7,994 nucleotides of DNA from Schaedlerella sp. (GCA_020024595.1 JAHHTO010000110.1:1-7994); one strand, 5' to 3'; shown: positions 1-6,096, counted from the stretch's first letter. Notes: generated by a model from the sequence alone, not told the origin. Numbers and translations are program-made.

Positions 1-947
1 CAAAGCGTGCGGCATGGATTCATTTCCTGTTCAATATTATTGGTTCTACGATTATTTTTGCTGTACTGATGCTTGCATTGAATCCGATCACGGAAATGTT
101 TATGTCTATTTCCGGAGGAAATCCAGGACGTGCTGTGGCAAATGTCCATACGTTTATTAAAATAATGGAAGTGATTCTGCTGTTCCCATTTATGACATGG
201 GTTGTAAAGGCAACGTACAAGATTATTCCAGGAGAGGATGCAAGTACAGAGGATGTATATCAGTTAAAGTATATCAGTAATTCTGCACAGCCCACTCCGA
301 CAACAGCAGTGATAGATGCTATTCATGAATTGTTAAATATGGGAGAGTTGGCAAAACTCAACCTGCAGATGAGTATGGAGACGTTGTGCAATCCCGATCC
401 TAAAAAGATTGAGGAAGTCTACCAGAGAGAAAAATACATTGATTATCTGAATCAGGAAATTACGGATTATCTTGTAAAAATTAATGGACTGGACATTCCG
501 ATGGCGGATGCGAAGTTGTTGGGCGGATTATTCCACGTAGCAAATGATATCGAGAGGATTGGCGATCACGCCGAAAATTTTGCGGATTCTGCAAAAGAGC
601 GGATGGAAAAGAATATCGTATTCAGCGAAAAGGCAGTAAATCAGCTTTCTGATATGACAGAGATGGCGGTGAAAGCCTTGGAATATGCTCTCGATATGTT
701 TTCCAAGAGAAGTCCGGAGCATATGAAAGAGATTCTGGAGTTGGAAGATGCTGTAGATGAAAAAGAACGTAAGATTCAAAAATCACATGTGAAGCGTCTG
801 TCCAAGGGAAAATGTACGCCAGAAGCAGGAATGCTGTATTCGGATGCAGTTTCCGGACTGGAGCGTGCAGCAGATCATGCCACGAATATTGCGTTTGCAA
901 TTCTGGAGCCGGAAGACTTAAATGAAGCAGACGAAGAAGATGAATAA
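1..947 (+). CDS. Na/Pi cotransporter family protein with PhoU-like C-terminal domain (5'-truncated)
   Basis: This is the 3' end of a gene that begins before the window; the first complete codon is at base 3 and 314 residues are visible. The first ~75 visible residues hold two hydrophobic segments (about 4-25 and 52-72) ending in a charged stretch, as at the end of the membrane part of Na/phosphate cotransporters (NptA/YjbB type). The rest is a helical cytoplasmic PhoU-like domain with the two repeated acidic motifs of that family, DIERIGDHAEN (bases 546-578) and GLERAADHATN (855-887), which in PhoU proteins bind metal clusters. The tail is strongly acidic. The family is expected to take up or export phosphate with sodium, and the PhoU part is thought to regulate this. 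An internal ATG at 69 lies inside a membrane segment and is not the real start. No terminator is visible after the stop; the next promoter begins 30 bases later. The family call is firm; direction of transport and physiological role cannot be read here. Confidence 0.9.
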   Translation, partial: KRAAWIHFLFNIIGSTIIFAVLMLALNPITEMFMSISGGNPGRAVANVHTFIKIMEVILLFPFMTWVVKATYKIIPGEDASTEDVYQLKYISNSAQPTPTTAVIDAIHELLNMGELAKLNLQMSMETLCNPDPKKIEEVYQREKYIDYLNQEITDYLVKINGLDIPMADAKLLGGLFHVANDIERIGDHAENFADSAKERMEKNIVFSEKAVNQLSDMTEMAVKALEYALDMFSKRSPEHMKEILELEDAVDEKERKIQKSHVKRLSKGKCTPEAGMLYSDAVSGLERAADHATNIAFAILEPEDLNEADEEDE

Positions 948-976
948 AAGAGGGATGCAGACAAATACATTCTATC

Positions 977-1005
977 TTGTGTTATATAAGGCTGTATGAT
1001 ATACT
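977..1005 (+). promoter_or_regulatory. Sigma-A promoter of the SLH gene
   Basis: The -35 element is TTGTGT (977-982), followed by a 17-base spacer and the -10 element TATACT (1000-1005). The TG at 997-998, one base before the -10, makes it an extended -10 promoter. Transcription should start near 1012, giving a leader of about 148 bases before the ATG at 1160. Copy 2 conserves the same spacing, extended TG and -10, which strengthens the call. Confidence 0.75.
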
Positions 1006-1041
1006 GTACAAGATTGTGGACAAAAGGTATGCTCCTCAGTA

Positions 1042-1079
1042 CGCTGAAAAGTTCATTAACTGAACTTAGTGTATTTTTT
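1042..1079 (+). promoter_or_regulatory. Leader hairpin I with U-run, copy 1
   Basis: The inner stem pairs AAGTTCA (1049-1055) with TGAACTT (1061-1067) around a TTAAC loop. An outer stem pairs CGCT (1042-1045) with AGTG (1068-1071), separated on the 5' side by a GAA bulge; in this copy the outer stem can extend to 1038/1075. Six Ts follow (1074-1079). The shape resembles a weak intrinsic terminator or attenuator, but the stem is A/U-rich, so efficient termination is doubtful. The equivalent fold exists at 3556-3593 with several pairing-compatible substitutions. Confidence 0.5.
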
Positions 1080-1092
1080 AGCGGTTTCGAGC

Positions 1093-1126
1093 CCTTTTGT
1101 ATGATGGGAGAGAATAATATAAAAGG
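1093..1126 (+). promoter_or_regulatory. Putative Shine-Dalgarno-sequestering hairpin, copy 1
   Basis: CCTTTTGTAT (1093-1102) can pair with ATATAAAAGG (1117-1126) over ten positions with one G-U pair. The 3' arm contains the AAAAGG of the first Shine-Dalgarno sequence, so this fold would hide it. The same CCTTTT/AAAAGG pairing is kept in copy 2. Whether it forms in the cell is inference. Confidence 0.4.
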
Positions 1127-1150
1127 AGATCAAATTGAATAAAAGAGGAG
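1121..1150 (+). promoter_or_regulatory. Tandem ribosome binding sites before the SLH gene
   Basis: Two near-identical purine blocks occur 20 bases apart: AAAAGGAGATC (1121-1131, inherited with the leader) and AAAAGAGGAGATC (1141-1153). The second, with AGAGGAG ending at 1150, sits 9 bases before ATG 1160 and sets that start. The first faces a TTG at 1135-1137 that opens a 13-codon frame ending at 1176, which overlaps the beginning of the SLH gene. Confidence 0.6.
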
Positions 1151-1159
1151 ATCGGGAAA

Positions 1160-2962
1160 ATGAGACAAGAAATTGAGGGAAAAGTAACTGAAAAAAAGAT
1201 TTGCATGATATCACATAAAACGATAGGATTGCAAATAGTTTCTTTGTTTTTGTTTGTCATGAGTGTGCTTTTGTGTTGCCCAAGTGTGGTACATGCAGAA
1301 GAAGGCGATGCAGTTATCGCTGTGGAAGCGTTTGCTGAAAACGTATCTGCTTTGGATGCTGGGGAGACTCTTTCACTGTATAAGGATACGCAAGACGAGA
1401 CCCTGATGGAGATGAACAGTAAAATTCTGCAGAGAGCAATTGATGCGGCATCTAATGCAGGTGGCGGAACTGTTACAATACCTGCCGGTAACTTTTATTT
1501 TAAACCTTTTCAAAAGAACTTTGACAATCCAGACAGTGTGCTGAAAAGCACAGATGCAAATTATATTGAGTATCATATAATCAAATGTAAGGATAATGTA
1601 ACGGTTACCGGAACATTGAATGAGGACGGTTCACTTGGGACTACTTTGTTCCCGGTAGGAAGCATGTCAGTTCCGATCGATATGTTTTATTTTGTAGATA
1701 TCTTTGAAAAGGGAGACAAAAGTAATCCTAATTATTTGGTGAATAATCATTTCAGAAACTTTTGTATCAATGGAGAAAATACCTACAATCATGGATATTA
1801 CAATGCCAGAGGAAAAGGGTTTTATTTCTGCTTGTTCAAAGACTGCAGCTGGGATAATGTAACGGTAATGAATACAGATGGAACCGGATTTGGCGTGGAC
1901 TGCCCGATCAATTCCAAAATTACGAACTGTACTGCAATCGGATGTGGAAAGCAGGCGTCAATCTATAGTGTCGGGGCTTCTGGCTTCGGTATCGGCTTTG
2001 GCTACAGTGCAGATGAAAGTATGTCAATTGAAAACTGTACATCAATTGGAAATCGGAAGTTCGGAGTATTCTTTGAACATCAAGGAAGATTTACAAATGA
2101 TTTCCAAGCAACAGAAGCACAAGGATTTACGGTGAAAAATTGTGTGGCACGAGGGAATCGATATGATTTCGGTGGCGAAATGTGCAGAAATTTGACGTAT
2201 ATTGACTGTCTGAGTGAGGCTGCGTATGAGACAGATCCAAATCCACTTGGCAGTGTCAATGAACGTGCCTATTATTTTGGTACAAAATCTTCTGACTATC
2301 ATATTTTTGAAGCTGGAAAAGAAATCAAAGTTTGGTCCGCAAACAAAAAATATTATACAGATGTGTATGGCTGGTTTGTGGAGGAAGGCTGGTTTGATAC
2401 TGTACTGGATCTGGGAATTATGTATGGATATACAGATTCTGATGGACAGCCAACTTGTGTATTTGGACAAGATGATACGATCACAAGAGCGCAGGTTGCT
2501 GTTACGCTGTTCAGATACTCACATCCGGATAATGCATGGAACAACACAGCAACAAATACAACTCCATTCTATGATTGTCCATCCGGTCAGTTCTATACTG
2601 AGGCGATGAACTGGGCATATGAAGCTGCTATATTTAAAGGAGATACTAATGCAGATGGAAGTATGACCGGACGTGTGAGACCAAATGATGGTATTTCTCG
2701 TCAGGAACTTGCGCTTGTGCTTTATCGTTTTGCAGGAGCAAACGGGGCAAATGTGACAGAATTTGACCACACACTTTACCTGCAGGCTACAGGGGCAGAT
2801 CAGGTCGGAGAATGGGCGGCAGATGCAGTTGCTTGGTGTTATGTTAACAAGATCCTCACTGGAGGTTCAACACCCGGTAGTGGATTGATGCCGCGTGATG
2901 TTACAACAAGAGGACATGCGGGCAAGATGATTCCGCAGACATTAGCGACATTGAATCAGTAG
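1160..2962 (+). CDS. Secreted right-handed beta-helix protein with three C-terminal SLH repeats
   Basis: This 600-residue protein starts with a signal peptide: basic residues to K20, hydrophobic core about 22-42, likely cleavage after VHA at 47. Residues ~91-110 (AIDAA...GGGTVTIPAGNF) match the opening of pectate-lyase-3/GH28-like beta-helix proteins. Repeated rungs NCTAIG, NCTSIGN and NCVARGN, at Cys 257, 293 and 328, lie 35-36 residues apart, as expected for parallel beta-helix coils. Residues ~409-453, 471-526 and 548-597 are three SLH repeats with ITRAQ, ISRQE and TTRGH in place of the usual ITRAE motif, which normally anchor proteins to secondary cell wall polymer. The protein is therefore likely a wall-bound surface protein, perhaps acting on polysaccharide, but no catalytic residues could be assigned. 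About 14 cysteines is high for a secreted Gram-positive protein. The start at 1160 is chosen for its RBS. It is transcribed from a leader shared with pnp. Confidence 0.88.
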   Translation: MRQEIEGKVTEKKICMISHKTIGLQIVSLFLFVMSVLLCCPSVVHAEEGDAVIAVEAFAENVSALDAGETLSLYKDTQDETLMEMNSKILQRAIDAASNAGGGTVTIPAGNFYFKPFQKNFDNPDSVLKSTDANYIEYHIIKCKDNVTVTGTLNEDGSLGTTLFPVGSMSVPIDMFYFVDIFEKGDKSNPNYLVNNHFRNFCINGENTYNHGYYNARGKGFYFCLFKDCSWDNVTVMNTDGTGFGVDCPINSKITNCTAIGCGKQASIYSVGASGFGIGFGYSADESMSIENCTSIGNRKFGVFFEHQGRFTNDFQATEAQGFTVKNCVARGNRYDFGGEMCRNLTYIDCLSEAAYETDPNPLGSVNERAYYFGTKSSDYHIFEAGKEIKVWSANKKYYTDVYGWFVEEGWFDTVLDLGIMYGYTDSDGQPTCVFGQDDTITRAQVAVTLFRYSHPDNAWNNTATNTTPFYDCPSGQFYTEAMNWAYEAAIFKGDTNADGSMTGRVRPNDGISRQELALVLYRFAGANGANVTEFDHTLYLQATGADQVGEWAADAVAWCYVNKILTGGSTPGSGLMPRDVTTRGHAGKMIPQTLATLNQ

Positions 2963-2995
2963 TAAACGAAGACAAGGTTGAAAATAAAAAATTAC

Positions 2996-3024
2996 TTTAC
3001 ACAAGAATTGTTGTGTGTTATACT
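2996..3024 (+). promoter_or_regulatory. Sigma-A promoter of rpsO
   Basis: TTTACA (2996-3001), a 17-base spacer and TATACT (3019-3024), with TG at 3016-3017 giving an extended -10. Transcription should start near 3031, leaving a leader of about 88 bases before rpsO. No clear terminator separates it from the SLH gene, which ends at 2962. Confidence 0.75.
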
Positions 3025-3039
3025 ATCCGAGGTATAGAA

Positions 3040-3087
3040 GCCGGTATTCGGTGAGCGGATGACTCCAACCATCACTTAATATCAGGC
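3040..3087 (+). promoter_or_regulatory. rpsO leader hairpin, candidate S15 autoregulatory element
   Basis: A long imperfect stem can be drawn: GCC (3040-3042) with GGC (3085-3087), a bulged A3084, GGTATT (3043-3048) with AATATC (3078-3083), a C/U mismatch, then GGTGA (3050-3054) with TCACT (3072-3076). The apical part 3055-3071 can form a small GGA/TCC hairpin. S15 represses its own mRNA by binding structured leaders in several bacteria, and the position just upstream of rpsO fits that. The fold was drawn by hand and not compared with a covariance model. Confidence 0.5.
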
Positions 3088-3118
3088 GTTTAACAAACTA
3101 TTTAAGGAGGAAACAAAC

Positions 3119-3385
3119 ATGATTTCAAAGGAAAAGAAACAGGCAATCATTGCAGAGTATGGCAGAAGTGAAGGAGATACAGGTTCACCGGAAGTACAGG
3201 TAGCGATCCTGACAGCAAGAATTAATGAGCTGACAGAGCATTTCAAGGCAAATCCGAAGGATCATCATTCCAGAAGAGGTCTTTTGAAAATGGTTGGACA
3301 AAGACGTGGTCTTCTTGCATACTTGAAGAAGATTGATATTGAGAGATATCGTGCTCTGATCGAGAAACTCGGACTGAGAAAATAA
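3119..3385 (+). CDS. rpsO: 30S ribosomal protein S15
   Basis: This 88-residue protein has the usual S15 length. It shows the family signature throughout: an N-terminal helix beginning MISKEKK, the GDTGSPEVQVA segment (residues ~19-29), the DHHSRRGLL motif (~48-56), then GQRRGLLAYLKK and a final RYRALIEKLGLRK. S15 binds 16S rRNA at the helix 20-22 three-way junction early in small-subunit assembly; the conserved His, Ser and Arg residues of DHHSRRG contact that RNA. The start has a strong AAGGAGG (3104-3110) eight bases upstream. The gene has its own promoter and structured leader, and a strong terminator follows the stop by 13 bases, so it is probably transcribed on its own despite preceding pnp. 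Confidence 0.98.
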   Translation: MISKEKKQAIIAEYGRSEGDTGSPEVQVAILTARINELTEHFKANPKDHHSRRGLLKMVGQRRGLLAYLKKIDIERYRALIEKLGLRK

Positions 3386-3398
3386 TGAACTGAGTGAG

Positions 3399-3434
3399 AA
3401 GAGATTTGGTGTGTTTGCATCAAATCTCTTTTTT
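3399..3434 (+). terminator. Intrinsic terminator after rpsO
   Basis: A 13-base-pair stem (3399-3411 with 3418-3430, core AGAGATTTG/CAAATCTCT, one G-U pair) closes a six-base TGTTTG loop. A six-T run (3429-3434) overlaps the end of the 3' arm. It should end most rpsO transcripts before pnp. Confidence 0.9.
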
Positions 3435-3490
3435 AAATATCAAGCTGCGGAAGCGGATAATTGCAGGTAGTGGGATGGATACATTCTGTC

Positions 3491-3519
3491 TTGCGTTATA
3501 GAAACCTGTATGATATACT
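3491..3519 (+). promoter_or_regulatory. Sigma-A promoter of pnp
   Basis: TTGCGT (3491-3496), a 17-base spacer and TATACT (3514-3519), with an extended -10 TG at 3511-3512. The expected transcription start is near 3526, giving a leader of roughly 122-125 bases. The spacer differs from copy 1 at several positions, but the -10, the extended TG and the spacing are unchanged. Confidence 0.78.
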
Positions 3520-3555
3520 GTATAAGATTGTAGACAGAAGGTATGTTCCCGAGAC

Positions 3556-3593
3556 CACTGAAAAGTTCATTAACCGGATTTAGTGTATTTTTT
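3556..3593 (+). promoter_or_regulatory. Leader hairpin I with U-run, copy 2
   Basis: CACT (3556-3559) pairs with AGTG (3582-3585), and after a GAA bulge AAGTTC (3563-3568) pairs with GGATTT (3576-3581) using two G-U pairs. A six-T run follows at 3588-3593. Relative to copy 1, one G-C pair became G-U, one U-A became U-G and one G-U became A-U, all keeping the stem; the loop-closing A-U pair and the outermost extension are lost. Confidence 0.5.
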
Positions 3594-3606
3594 AGTAGTT
3601 TCGGAC

Positions 3607-3640
3607 CCTTTTGTCTGATGCAAGAGAATAATATAAAAGG
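3607..3640 (+). promoter_or_regulatory. Putative Shine-Dalgarno-sequestering hairpin of pnp
   Basis: CCTTTTGT (3607-3614) pairs with ATAAAAGG (3633-3640), with one G-U pair; an inner C/A mismatch shortens the stem compared with copy 1. The paired AAAAGG is part of the pnp Shine-Dalgarno AAAGGAG (3636-3642), which is 5 bases before ATG 3648 and 8 before ATG 3651. The fold suggests translational control, but this is untested. Confidence 0.4.
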
Positions 3641-3650
3641 AGATCAAATG

Positions 3651-5738
3651 ATGTTTAAAAAGTATGAGATGGAACTTGCAGGCAGAACACTGCGGGTAGA
3701 TGTGGGCCGTGTTGCAAAGCAGGCAAACGGTGCTGTATTGATGCATTATGGTGATACAACTGTATTGTGTACAGCAACAGCTTCTGATAAGCCAAGAGAG
3801 GGAATAGATTTTTTTCCATTAAGTGTAGAGTATAACGAAAGAATGTATGCTGTAGGTAAGATTCCGGGAGGATTTAACAAGAGAGAAGGAAAGGCATCTG
3901 AGAATGCTGTACTGACATGTCGTGTCATTGACCGTCCGATGCGTCCGTTGTTCCCGAAAGACTATAGAAATGACGTAACATTAGAGAATCTTGTAATGGC
4001 CGTAGATCAGAATTGCAGCCCTGAACTGACTGCAATGCTTGGTGCAGCGATTGCAACAAGTATTTCGGATATCCCGTTTGATGGACCAATCTCTACTACA
4101 CAAGTAGGACTGGTTGATGGAGCGTTTGTGTTCAATCCGACAGCAGATCAGAAAGCAGTTTCAGATCTTGCGCTGACAGTTGCTTCTACAAAAGAAAAGG
4201 TTATTATGATTGAAGCTGGAGCAAATGAAGTTCCGGAAGCTCAGATGATTGAAGCAATCTATGCAGCACATGAATTGAATCAGAAGGTGATCGCATTCAT
4301 TGAGACGATCGTTGCAGAATGCGGCAAACCGAAACATGCTTATGAGAGCTGTGCAGTTCCGGAAGAACTGTTTGCGGCAATCAAAGAGATTGTACCACAG
4401 GAAGAGATGGAAGAAGCTGTATTTACAGATGATAAGCAGGTAAGAGAAGAGAATATTCGTGTAATTACAGAAAAGTTAGAAGAAGCATTTGCGGAAAACG
4501 AAGAGTGGATGAGTGTGCTTGGGGAAGCTGTTTATCAGTACCAGAAAAAGACAGTCAGAAAGATGATTTTAAAAGACCACAAACGTCCGGATGGACGTGC
4601 GATCGATCAGATCCGGCCTCTGGCTGCAGAGACAGATTTGATTCCGCGTGTACATGGTTCTGCAATGTTTACAAGAGGACAGACACAGATTTGTACCGTT
4701 ACGACTCTGGCTCCGCTTTCAGAAGCGCAGAGATTGGATGGATTGGATGAAGCGGAGACATCCAAAAGATATATGCATCATTACAACTTCCCGTCATACT
4801 CTGTTGGAGAAACAAAGCCATCCAGAGGACCGGGACGTCGTGAAATTGGACATGGAGCATTGGCTGAGAGAGCGCTGGTTCCGGTGTTGCCAAGTGAAGC
4901 AGAGTTCCCATATGCAATTCGTACGGTATCTGAGACGTTTGAGTCTAATGGTTCGACATCTCAGGCAAGTGTATGTGCTTCCAGTATGTCATTGATGACA
5001 GCAGGAGTACCGATTAAGGCTGCTGTTGCAGGTATCTCTGCAGGTCTGGTAACAGGTGAGACGGATGATGATTATCTTGTACTGACAGATATTCAGGGAC
5101 TGGAAGACTTCTTCGGAGACATGGATTTCAAAGTGGCAGGTACTCATAAGGGTATCACTGCAATTCAGATGGATATTAAGATTCATGGACTGACAAGACC
5201 AATCGTAGAGGAAGCAATTGCTGCTACAAAGAAGGCAAGAACCTATATTTTGGACGAGGTGATGAATAAGGCGATTGCTGAGCCACGGACAGAGGTTGGC
5301 GAGTATGCACCGAAGATTATTCAGATGCAGATTGATCCACAAAAGATTGGTGATGTAGTTGGTCAGAGAGGAAAGACTATCAATGCAATCATCGAGCAGA
5401 CAGGTGTTAAGATTGATATTGATGATGAAGGTGCTGTATCCATTTGTGGAACGGATAAAGAGAAGATGGAAGAGGCTGCAAAACTGATCCATATCATTGT
5501 GACAGATTTTGAAGCAGGACAGGTATTTGAGGGTACTGTTGTCAGCATCAAAGAGTTTGGCGCATTTGTAGAGTTCGCTCCTGGAAAAGAAGGAATGGTA
5601 CACATCTCTAAGATTTCCAAAGAGCGTGTGAATAAAGTAGAAGATGTCTTAAGCCTTGGGGATAAAGTGAAGGTTGTATGTATGGGCAAAGACAAGATGG
5701 GACGTTTCAGCTTTAGTATGAGAGATGTAGCTGAATAA
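3651..5738 (+). CDS. pnp: Polyribonucleotide nucleotidyltransferase (PNPase)
   Basis: This 695-residue enzyme degrades RNA 3' to 5' with phosphate, releasing nucleoside diphosphates, and can run in reverse to add tails. Domains in order: first RNase PH domain (~3-145), the helical linker domain (~150-300), the second RNase PH domain (~305-545), a KH domain (~555-615) with the GQRG loop at 571-574, and an S1 domain (~622-692). The metal-binding aspartates fall at D486 and D492 in LEDFFGDMDFK, the same numbers as in E. coli PNPase as recalled, and the phosphate-site ESNGSTSQAS (431-440) is present. Length and domain set are complete. Two adjacent ATGs (3648 and 3651) both suit the Shine-Dalgarno; 3651 gives the usual MFKKYEMELAGR start, and 3648 would add one Met. 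A longer in-frame opening at 3543 lies in the leader and is not accepted. The gene has its own promoter and terminator. Confidence 0.98.
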   Translation: MFKKYEMELAGRTLRVDVGRVAKQANGAVLMHYGDTTVLCTATASDKPREGIDFFPLSVEYNERMYAVGKIPGGFNKREGKASENAVLTCRVIDRPMRPLFPKDYRNDVTLENLVMAVDQNCSPELTAMLGAAIATSISDIPFDGPISTTQVGLVDGAFVFNPTADQKAVSDLALTVASTKEKVIMIEAGANEVPEAQMIEAIYAAHELNQKVIAFIETIVAECGKPKHAYESCAVPEELFAAIKEIVPQEEMEEAVFTDDKQVREENIRVITEKLEEAFAENEEWMSVLGEAVYQYQKKTVRKMILKDHKRPDGRAIDQIRPLAAETDLIPRVHGSAMFTRGQTQICTVTTLAPLSEAQRLDGLDEAETSKRYMHHYNFPSYSVGETKPSRGPGRREIGHGALAERALVPVLPSEAEFPYAIRTVSETFESNGSTSQASVCASSMSLMTAGVPIKAAVAGISAGLVTGETDDDYLVLTDIQGLEDFFGDMDFKVAGTHKGITAIQMDIKIHGLTRPIVEEAIAATKKARTYILDEVMNKAIAEPRTEVGEYAPKIIQMQIDPQKIGDVVGQRGKTINAIIEQTGVKIDIDDEGAVSICGTDKEKMEEAAKLIHIIVTDFEAGQVFEGTVVSIKEFGAFVEFAPGKEGMVHISKISKERVNKVEDVLSLGDKVKVVCMGKDKMGRFSFSMRDVAE

Positions 5739-5815
5739 TAATAAAGGGCCAAGCAAGATAGCGTGAAGGGGGCAAAATTCCTTTATCGTACCGCATCCCC
5801 CAAAAACTAAAAAAC

Positions 5816-5860
5816 AAGACTCAGTGCAGAGGAAAACTCCTCTGTGTTGGGTCTTTTTTT
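5816..5860 (+). terminator. Long intrinsic terminator after pnp
   Basis: An 18-pair stem (5816-5833 with 5838-5855) closes an AAAC loop and runs into seven Ts (5854-5860). The top is a solid CAGAGGA/TCCTCTG; the lower half relies on four G-U pairs in the RNA (GACTCAGTG facing TGTTGGGTC), so the same hairpin on the opposite strand would be much weaker. Bases 5739-5815 before it hold only a possible GGGGG (5768-5772)/CCCCC (5797-5801) pairing with a 24-base loop. Confidence 0.9.
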
Positions 5861-6096
5861 CGTGGAAGAAAGTCCGAGGCGAACCTGATTAACCCCTTGT
5901 ATTATAAGGTTTTCCAAGTTTTTACTTAATTAATCCAAGACTCAGACCCAGCAAAATATTCGGACAGAGAACTATTGATATCTAGGTTAATAAGGAAATA
6001 TTTAGGAGATTGAATAAGCCGGTTTTTGTTTTCTTTTTATCATTTTGGGTTATATTTTTAAACTCCTTTCATATATTGTTTAGAGAGGTGGACAAG
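5861..6096. other. Gene-free region between pnp and the spoIIIA operon
   Basis: No convincing gene was found in these 236 bases on either strand. The second half (about 6020-6080) is very T-rich on the + strand. A 10-base word CAAGACTCAG at 5936-5945 repeats the foot of the pnp terminator stem (5815-5824). A TTG at 6010 could extend spoIIIAA in frame by 29 hydrophobic codons, but AGGAG lies only one base before it. Confidence 0.6.
6050..6077 (+). promoter_or_regulatory. Candidate sigma-E promoter of the spoIIIA operon
   Basis: TTATATT (6050-6056) resembles the sigma-E -35 (KMATATT), and CATATATT (6070-6077) matches six of eight bases of its -10 (CATACAAT), with a 13-base gap. The spoIIIA operon is sigma-E dependent in Bacillus subtilis. 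The implied start near 6084 leaves a leader of only about 13 bases that barely includes the ribosome binding site, so the call is weak. Confidence 0.35.

Larger units (their letters stand above)
966..1135 (+). repeat. Duplicated promoter-leader cassette, copy 1 (upstream of the SLH gene)
   Basis: This stretch aligns without gaps to 3480-3649 at a constant offset of 2514 bases, with about 24 differences in 170 positions by hand count. A shorter match (GGGATG) continues upstream at 952, with a 6-base length difference between it and the main block. The copy contains a sigma-A promoter, a leader with two potential hairpins and a Shine-Dalgarno sequence. Homology ends at the pnp start codon position: ATG in copy 2 is ATT here. 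No terminal inverted repeats or target-site duplications were seen, so it does not look like a MITE or insertion sequence. Confidence 0.88.
3480..3649 (+). repeat. Duplicated promoter-leader cassette, copy 2 (upstream of pnp)
   Basis: This is the partner of 966-1135, in direct orientation and gap-free across 170 positions. It covers the pnp promoter, leader and Shine-Dalgarno sequence and ends inside the first ATG. Because it directly fits a housekeeping gene with a normal start codon, copy 2 is probably the original and copy 1 the derivative; that direction is inference. Confidence 0.88.

Noticed and set aside
966..1135. The leader repeat as a MITE or insertion sequence
   Set aside because: No terminal inverted repeats, no target duplication and no transposase were found; the boundaries match promoter and start codon instead.
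2042..2470. 142-codon open frame on the minus strand inside the SLH gene
   Set aside because: It is antisense to the beta-helix coding region, its composition is typical of a shadow frame, and no family features were seen.
3543..3650. In-frame upstream ATG giving PNPase 36 extra residues, with an equivalent open frame at 1029-1136 in copy 1 (a possible conserved leader peptide)
   Set aside because: There is no properly spaced RBS before either ATG (AAGG is one base away). Differences between the copies are spread over all codon positions and mostly change residues, so there is no sign of protein-level constraint; the similarity is explained by the shared leader DNA.
4989..5603. 204-codon open frame on the minus strand inside pnp
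   Set aside because: It lies entirely antisense to the clearly coding KH/RNase PH region of pnp, its product is Cys/Leu/Ser-rich with no recognisable motif, and it has no independent signals.
5865..5885. GAAAGTCCGAGG, reminiscent of the conserved start of RNase P RNA
   Set aside because: Only about a dozen bases resemble it; none of the remaining conserved RNase P regions or helices follow before spoIIIA.
6010..6096. TTG start adding a hydrophobic 29-residue N-terminus to SpoIIIAA
   Set aside because: AGGAG is only one base from the TTG, the stretch is simply T-rich DNA, and the ATG at 6097 has a good RBS and gives the family length.
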